The position numbers and the translations under genes were made by a program. The notes under the pieces were generated by a model. It was not told where the DNA came from. It was given only the letters and a program-made list of their open reading frames with translations, and did no database searches. Below, in pieces: positions 58,470 to 64,000 of a stretch of DNA of 64,000 nucleotides (positions within the stretch are counted from its first letter, which is position 1; the number at the start of each line of letters is the position of its first letter). The stretch is from Neolewinella persica DSM 23188. GTDB taxonomy: Bacteria; Bacteroidota; Bacteroidia; Chitinophagales; Saprospiraceae. Where the stretch lies: assembly GCF_000373105.1 (NCBI RefSeq), contig NZ_KB890438.1:29909-93908 (forward strand). Reading direction: 5' to 3'.

Positions 58470-61400
58470 ATGTTACTACATAATCTCAAGCCTCAAGTTT
58501 CAGCGTTAGGTTTATTGCTGCTTTGTTTAACCATGTCTTCGGTTGGATATGCGCAGTGTAACCTGGCTCCCCCGACTACTCAGCCGGTTGTTCAGTGTGG
58601 CCCCGGAAGTACGACACTTCAGGCTATGGGGGGTGGGGGGACAATTGCCTGGTATGATGATTCTGGCAGCCTGGGTCCCATAGAGACAGGTAGTTCCTTC
58701 GTTACGCCTTTCCTCAGTGAGAGTGAGACCTATTACGCGGCCGTCACCACCACTTCCTTGTCAACCTGGAACTTTGCCACCGATCTGCAGGGGTGGACGG
58801 CTGCTACGCAGTGTGGACTCAATGCTGTTAACTGGGTTTGGGATTCGGACGGAGGTCAGGGAGCTGCCTTTGCGGAAAGTGCCTCTGGAAATTCCAGCTT
58901 GTTTCTCAGCTCTCCCGTCATTGACGTAATGGGGGCTAACGCCATCGATTTCAACTTCATTCATCGGTTTAATACTGAAACCTGCTGTGATCATGGCTAT
59001 GCGGTTTATCGCTTAGATGGTGGTGCCTGGCAACGTTTCGTCCCCACCACGGGCCCTTACAACGTTTTTGATTTCATGTATAACGACCCTTTCCTCGGAG
59101 GTTGCGGCAACTCGCCGGATATTGATGTCTTTGCCGGGGATAATGGTGGATACCAAAATAGTGGAGGCCTGTTGGGAGTGTTGGGAGCCAGTACGGTGGA
59201 AGTAGGCTTCCTGTTTACGTCGGATGCTTCCTTTATGGATGAAGGTTGGTACATCAATGAGGCTAGCGTGGAAGTAATTTGCGAAAGCCCGCGGGTGCAG
59301 GTAGATGTAACGGTGACTCCTTCACAAGAAGCCCCGACAACGGTAGGCGCTTCGACTTGTGGGGGGAGTTCTGCTACAGTCAGTGTGAACTCGAATACGA
59401 ACAACCCTGCTCCTACTTTCCAGTGGTTTGATGATGTTACCGGAGGTAATTTGTTAAGCTCAGGGTCAACCTTTACTGCTTCGCCAAGCGAAACAACGAC
59501 CTATTGGGTAGAAGAGCTTGCTGGAGGACCCCAATTAGATCAATCCTGGACTTTTGATACAGACAGTGAGGGATGGACCCTCGCCACCCAGTGTGGGCTG
59601 CCCACCAATTGGGAATGGAATGGTGATGCCAATCGTGGCGCCTTGTTGGCCAACAATCCGACTGGGGGCAACTCGAGTATGCTGGCCATTTCTCCGGTGG
59701 TGAACGTAAGTAGTTTTGAAGAGGTGTTTTTCTCTTATAACCATCGCTATAATACCGAGACTTGTTGTGATCACGGCTACGTTGTTTATCGTCTCGATGG
59801 CGGCCCCTGGCAGGTTTTTCAGGCGGGCGATTACCCCGTCTTTGACTTTATGTACAATGATCCCATCATGGGGGCTTGTGGCAACTCTCCGGACATGGAT
59901 GTCTACGCGGGTGATTCGGGTGGCTACCTCGCCTCCGGAGGTTTGTTGGATGTGAGTGGCGGCACGAATTTAGAGGTGGCATTTCTCTACACGTCCGATG
60001 CTTCCTTTGTCGATGAAGGCTGGTATATCAATTCGGTTAGGTTACTTAGTTCATCCAATTGTCCGAGTGAGCGTGCTGCCGCGACGATCTTTATTTCGGA
60101 CGCGCCACCAGCGCCAACGGTGGAAAACCAGGACCAATGTCTGGGCCTGACGTCTACCCTGACGGCACAGTCTAATTCGGGATTTTCTACTCCCGCATTC
60201 GAATGGTACGATGCTGCGGTTGACGGCAACTTACTGGCCAGCGGACCTAGCTACCAATTTGAACCGCTCGGCCCAACGACGATCTATGTACAGGAACTTG
60301 GCCAGGCTACCCAGCATTGGTCCTTTGATGCTGACTTTGAAGGGTGGACGGCAACTACAGAGTGTGGTTTGAGTGACAATTGGGCCCCGAACCCGGACGG
60401 AGGGGGTTCCTTGTTTGCTGCAAATCCAGGCGGCGGCAACAGTAGTATGCTTTTGCGTTCACCGCCCGTGATGGTGACCGGTTCGGAAGAAGTGCAATTG
60501 ACGTATAATCACCGGTTCAATACGGAAACCTGCTGTGACCACGGCTACGTAGTGTACCGCTTAGATGGCGGCCCCTGGGAAGTTTTTCAGGCGGGCGATT
60601 ACCCTGTCTTTGACTTTATGTACAATGATCCAATTATAGGAGATTGCGGCTTTTCGCCGGACATGGATGTCTATGCGGGTGATTCAGGTGGATATATCAG
60701 TTCAGGTGGAGCCATCCCCACCAGTGGTGTTCAATTCCTGGAAGTAGCTTTTCTCTTTACCTCTGATGCCTCCTTTGTCGATGAGGGTTGGTATATCAAT
60801 GACGTTACGATTGACGGCGTGGCCCAGGTTGATTGTCCGAGCCCTCGGGTACCCCTGTCGATCAACTTTCCTGACTTGACCGCTCCTGTAGTGAATGATG
60901 CTGAAATTTGCCCCCCTCAAGCTCCTGTTTTAACGGCAGTGACAACCTCCGGAACGACCAATTCACAATTCGAATGGTATGACGCTCCGGTTGATGGCAA
61001 CCTTCTCTTTGTGGGAAATCCTTTTACGCCTAATCCGATCCCACTTTCTAACACCTCTTATTATGTAGAAGAAGTAATCACCGGCCAACAGGTCTGGAGT
61101 TTTGATGAAGACCTGGAAGGCTGGAGCACTAATGGGGAATGTGGTTTTTTGGATACCTGGCAATGGATTGATGAGGGCGGAGAAGGAGCGCTATTCGCCC
61201 GGCAGGCAGGCTCGGGTAATTCCAGTATGATCTTGCAATCACCGGCCGTTGATGTAAGTGAGGATGAAGGGATTGTTCAACTTTCTTACCGCCATCGCTA
61301 TAATACAGAAGCCTGTTGCGACCACGGCTACGTCGTGTACCGCTTAGACGGCGGCCCCTGGGAAGTATTCCAGGCAGGTGATTACCCTGTTTTCGACTTT

Positions 61401-64000
61401 ATGTATAACGACCCCATCCTCGGGGCTTGTGGTAATTCGCCCGATACGACGGTCTATGCCGGTGATTCGGATGGCTACATCTTGTCTTCGGGTGCTATTG
61501 ACGTTGGTGGGGCGGCGTCCCTTGAAGTCGGATTTCTCTATACTTCGGATGCCAGTTTTGTCGATGATGCCTGGTACCTCAGTGAAGTAACAATTGATGA
61601 TATCAAGTCTACTTGCGTTGGACCTCGCTCTGAAGCACAGGTAATCCTTTCGGATGGCCTGCCAGAACCAACTGTGGAAGATATTGCGGCTTGTCCGAAT
61701 GAAAACTTGGACTTGCTTGCCGTTTCGAATTCCGGCCTGGCTAACCCTTTATTCGAATGGTACGACGCTCCGGTAGCGGGTAACCTTCTGTTCACGGGCA
61801 ACCCGTACCCGATAATAACCGGAGGGCTAACGACCTACTATGTTGAAGAATTCACCAATGGTGATGGTTTATGGACCTTTGATGACGGCCTCGAAGGGTG
61901 GTCGGCTAACGCACAGTGTGATCTTGTGGGGGGTGGAAACTGGGAAGCATTGGATGATGCAGGAACGAGCACCCTCTTTGCTCAGCAGGGTGGTTCTGGC
62001 AACAGCAGTATGTTCCTCGAATCTCCCATTTTTGAATTAGACGGGCAATTTAGTATTGACTACTCCTTCCGCCATCGCTTTAATACAGAGACTTGTTGTG
62101 ATCACGGCTATGTACTGGCCAGCATTGATGGCGGCCCTTGGGTACAAATTACACCAACGACCAATTCCTACAATGAGTTCGATTTCATGTATAATGACCC
62201 CTTCCTGGGAGGGTGTGGTAACTCGCCGGACATTAATGTCTATGCCGGTGATTCCGGCGGCTACTTAACTTCTGGTGGAAGCGTTTCTGTAGTAGGTGCT
62301 GGTACCTTACAAATCGGTTTCCTGTACACGTCCGATGCTTCTTTTGTGGATGACGGCTGGTATATAGATGAGGTGCTGATTGAAGACATCTACCCGGGCT
62401 GTCGTTCTGATCGAGTAGCCTTGAATATTTTAGACCAAGGGGATATTCCGATCTTATTCGATTGTCCAGGAGATGTCCTGACACCAAATGATGTGGGGGT
62501 ATGCAATGCCTCTGTCGATCTTATCCCGCCAACGGCTACTGACGGTTGTGAGGGCCCACCCCTCGTAGTTAGCGGAACGCGCAGCGACGGGCTGGCCCTA
62601 AACCAGCCTTATCTTGTGGGGACTACGACGGTAGAATGGACAGCTACCGACGCAGATGCCAACGCGGCTTCCTGCAGCACAACTGTGGTCGTAGTTGATG
62701 CTGAGAACCCAGTGGCAAATTGTATTAATCCAGTAGTTCCGCTTGGCTTAGATGGTACCACTGATTTGACTCCAGGTTTGATCGACAATACCTCTCTGGA
62801 CAATTGTGGTATCACCAATCGAACACTTGATGTGGTTCAGGTAAATTGTACAGATATCGGTCCTCCAATTCCAATTACCTTGACAATTGTGGATGCAGCA
62901 GGTAATGAAAACAGCTGTATCGCTCAGGTGACGGTTGTAGATGATTTGGCGCCTAAAGCTATTTGCCAGGATATTGATTTGCCACTTCTGGCAGATAATA
63001 CCGCTATGCTCTTGCCACCGCAAGTTGATAATGGGTCAAATGACAACTGTGGGGCTGTTACTCTCAGCGTTAGTCCGGACCAATTTACTTGTGACAACAT
63101 TGGACCCAACACAGTTACCCTTAATGTGCAAGATGGCAATGGGAATATGGCTTCCTGTCAGGCAACAGTGACCGTGGTGGAAGGCGCGGGTGATTGTAAT
63201 AAGCCGCCAGTAGCTATATGCCAAAATATTACCCGGGAAGCTGACGGAAATTGCATGGCGATGGTTACTGCTGAGGAGTTGAATAATGGATCCTTTGACC
63301 CAGATGGTGACCCCATAACGTTCACCTTGGCACCTCCCGGCCCGTACAACTTAGGAATAACGATAGTTACCCTAAAGGTAACAGACCCTATCGGTGAAGA
63401 AGACACCTGTGAGGCAACCGTTACGGTGGAAGATACCACTGATCCCATTGTAATAACTGTGGACCAGATGGGTACACTCTCTGATGACGCTGGTACCTTT
63501 ATGGTGGACAGTGCGGCTGCAGTAGTTAGCATAGTTGATAATTGTGAAATCGTTTCAGTGGTGTTAAGCCGCTCACTCCTCTTCAGTTGTGAAGACATTG
63601 GTGAAAACGAAGTAACAGTCACAGCGATCGATAATAGTGGAAATGTGGGCACCTCGACCTTCATCGTTACGGTAACCTTCAACCAGCCCCAACTGGCTTG
63701 TATTGGTGAAATCAACGTTACCTTAAATGAAGCCTGTGGCTTTGAGCTGATTCCGGCGCAATTACTCACTGGCAATACGGTATGCCTCGATGCTTTCGAT
63801 TTTGAAATCATAGTCCAAGACAGTAACCCAGGCAACGGCCCCATCATCGATGGTTGTGGCAGTTTCAACTACATGATCCGCTCGGTGGGTACCGGCCTGT
63901 TTGATCTCGACTTCGAGACGTGCTGGGGCATCGTCAACGCCGAAGACAAGACGTCTCCGGTGGCTGAAGTAACACCAGACGATGTAACGCTGCTGTGCGT
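58470..64000 (+). CDS. Giant secreted protein with five ~258-aa modules and HYR-like domains (3' truncated)
   Basis: 1843 residues visible; the frame is open to the window end. Signal peptide about 1-29 (LGLLLLCLTMSSVGYAQ). Five copies of a module start near residues 97, 358, 614, 874 and 1132. Each has an Ig-like part (EWYDA-type) and a long part with WTFD, EGW, NSSMFL, HRFNTETCCDHGYVVYRLDGG, FDFMYNDP, CGNSPDIDVYAGD and TSDASFVDEGWYI. From about 1328 there are HYR-like repeats with DNC and ASCSTTVVVVD-type endings (about 80 residues each). A T9SS sorting domain is expected beyond the window. Likely a cell-surface adhesin or matrix protein; the double-Cys motif may form disulfides. Function unknown. 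Confidence 0.88.
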   Translation, partial: MLLHNLKPQVSALGLLLLCLTMSSVGYAQCNLAPPTTQPVVQCGPGSTTLQAMGGGGTIAWYDDSGSLGPIETGSSFVTPFLSESETYYAAVTTTSLSTWNFATDLQGWTAATQCGLNAVNWVWDSDGGQGAAFAESASGNSSLFLSSPVIDVMGANAIDFNFIHRFNTETCCDHGYAVYRLDGGAWQRFVPTTGPYNVFDFMYNDPFLGGCGNSPDIDVFAGDNGGYQNSGGLLGVLGASTVEVGFLFTSDASFMDEGWYINEASVEVICESPRVQVDVTVTPSQEAPTTVGASTCGGSSATVSVNSNTNNPAPTFQWFDDVTGGNLLSSGSTFTASPSETTTYWVEELAGGPQLDQSWTFDTDSEGWTLATQCGLPTNWEWNGDANRGALLANNPTGGNSSMLAISPVVNVSSFEEVFFSYNHRYNTETCCDHGYVVYRLDGGPWQVFQAGDYPVFDFMYNDPIMGACGNSPDMDVYAGDSGGYLASGGLLDVSGGTNLEVAFLYTSDASFVDEGWYINSVRLLSSSNCPSERAAATIFISDAPPAPTVENQDQCLGLTSTLTAQSNSGFSTPAFEWYDAAVDGNLLASGPSYQFEPLGPTTIYVQELGQATQHWSFDADFEGWTATTECGLSDNWAPNPDGGGSLFAANPGGGNSSMLLRSPPVMVTGSEEVQLTYNHRFNTETCCDHGYVVYRLDGGPWEVFQAGDYPVFDFMYNDPIIGDCGFSPDMDVYAGDSGGYISSGGAIPTSGVQFLEVAFLFTSDASFVDEGWYINDVTIDGVAQVDCPSPRVPLSINFPDLTAPVVNDAEICPPQAPVLTAVTTSGTTNSQFEWYDAPVDGNLLFVGNPFTPNPIPLSNTSYYVEEVITGQQVWSFDEDLEGWSTNGECGFLDTWQWIDEGGEGALFARQAGSGNSSMILQSPAVDVSEDEGIVQLSYRHRYNTEACCDHGYVVYRLDGGPWEVFQAGDYPVFDFMYNDPILGACGNSPDTTVYAGDSDGYILSSGAIDVGGAASLEVGFLYTSDASFVDDAWYLSEVTIDDIKSTCVGPRSEAQVILSDGLPEPTVEDIAACPNENLDLLAVSNSGLANPLFEWYDAPVAGNLLFTGNPYPIITGGLTTYYVEEFTNGDGLWTFDDGLEGWSANAQCDLVGGGNWEALDDAGTSTLFAQQGGSGNSSMFLESPIFELDGQFSIDYSFRHRFNTETCCDHGYVLASIDGGPWVQITPTTNSYNEFDFMYNDPFLGGCGNSPDINVYAGDSGGYLTSGGSVSVVGAGTLQIGFLYTSDASFVDDGWYIDEVLIEDIYPGCRSDRVALNILDQGDIPILFDCPGDVLTPNDVGVCNASVDLIPPTATDGCEGPPLVVSGTRSDGLALNQPYLVGTTTVEWTATDADANAASCSTTVVVVDAENPVANCINPVVPLGLDGTTDLTPGLIDNTSLDNCGITNRTLDVVQVNCTDIGPPIPITLTIVDAAGNENSCIAQVTVVDDLAPKAICQDIDLPLLADNTAMLLPPQVDNGSNDNCGAVTLSVSPDQFTCDNIGPNTVTLNVQDGNGNMASCQATVTVVEGAGDCNKPPVAICQNITREADGNCMAMVTAEELNNGSFDPDGDPITFTLAPPGPYNLGITIVTLKVTDPIGEEDTCEATVTVEDTTDPIVITVDQMGTLSDDAGTFMVDSAAAVVSIVDNCEIVSVVLSRSLLFSCEDIGENEVTVTAIDNSGNVGTSTFIVTVTFNQPQLACIGEINVTLNEACGFELIPAQLLTGNTVCLDAFDFEIIVQDSNPGNGPIIDGCGSFNYMIRSVGTGLFDLDFETCWGIVNAEDKTSPVAEVTPDDVTLLC

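Overview
The window reads as a chromosomal segment of a Bacteroidota bacterium. It is most likely from the Saprospiria/Lewinella-type lineage, but there is no rRNA or tRNA gene here to prove it. The evidence is: several very large secreted proteins with type IX secretion (T9SS) C-terminal sorting domains, a GLPGLI-GLPGLI-outer-membrane-barrel locus, -7-like boxes (TAYCTTnG) close to start codons instead of Shine-Dalgarno sites, and Bacteroidota families such as DUF4159 and effector-associated-domain (EAD) proteins.

Layout. 1-4061: end of a leucine-rich T9SS protein, a histidine-phosphatase lipoprotein, an alpha/beta hydrolase and a threonine/serine dehydratase. 4299-9187: a TIR-TPR-SDR fusion, tmk, a small membrane protein and an MBL-fold hydrolase, separated by GTTGCAGG-word repeats and a 19-copy 9-bp array. 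9319-14380: outer-membrane barrel, an ABC ATPase/permease pair with a His-rich loop, HAD phosphatase and small membrane proteins. 14581-22134: two big secreted proteins on the minus strand, an M4 metalloprotease and a protein with ten ~110-residue repeats. 22468-28913: response regulator, CtlX-type hydrolase, enoyl-CoA hydratase, FKBP lipoprotein, NrnA-type phosphoesterase, ndk and a heptose kinase. 29165-31748: a minus-strand cluster of a zinc-ligand-less M48-like protein with two zinc ribbons, a PspC/zinc-ribbon protein and an EAD-like/LRR protein. 31864-37254: DUF2071, DUF4159, RsmE, NifU-like and a histidine kinase/response regulator pair. 37498-45679: two GLPGLI proteins, a barrel receptor, RecQ, a glycosyltransferase and a small membrane protein. 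45831-46289: a decayed alpha/beta-hydrolase abutting a MITE-like palindrome. 46367-51273: serine hydrolase, then a glutamine-synthetase-like/kinase/HAD operon. 51487-57835: Tag glycosylase, VIT-family transporter, VOC protein, methyltransferase, CcmF and a Cys-type CcmE. 58470-64000: 5' part of a very large secreted protein with five ~258-residue modules followed by HYR-like domains.

The most unusual property of the DNA is its repeat landscape. A ~18-bp GC-rich element (consensus GGCGCGGCCGCAGGTGCA) occurs about 15 times, between genes and inside five genes. Many gene junctions carry short-word arrays (AGTCAAAT, GGTTGTCC, GTTGCAGG, GAGTCGCTG and others) in which a 7-9 nt word is repeated directly and then as its complement, so each junction can fold with its own private vocabulary. 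Several longer imperfect palindromes (1706-1895, 10201-10372, 46195-46289, 47918-47986, 53450-53571) add to this. Start codons within 3-6 nt of a TAYCTT box at several genes suggest leaderless transcripts.

The best candidates for an undescribed protein system are the TIR-TPR-SDR fusion and the M48-like/PspC/EAD-LRR cluster.
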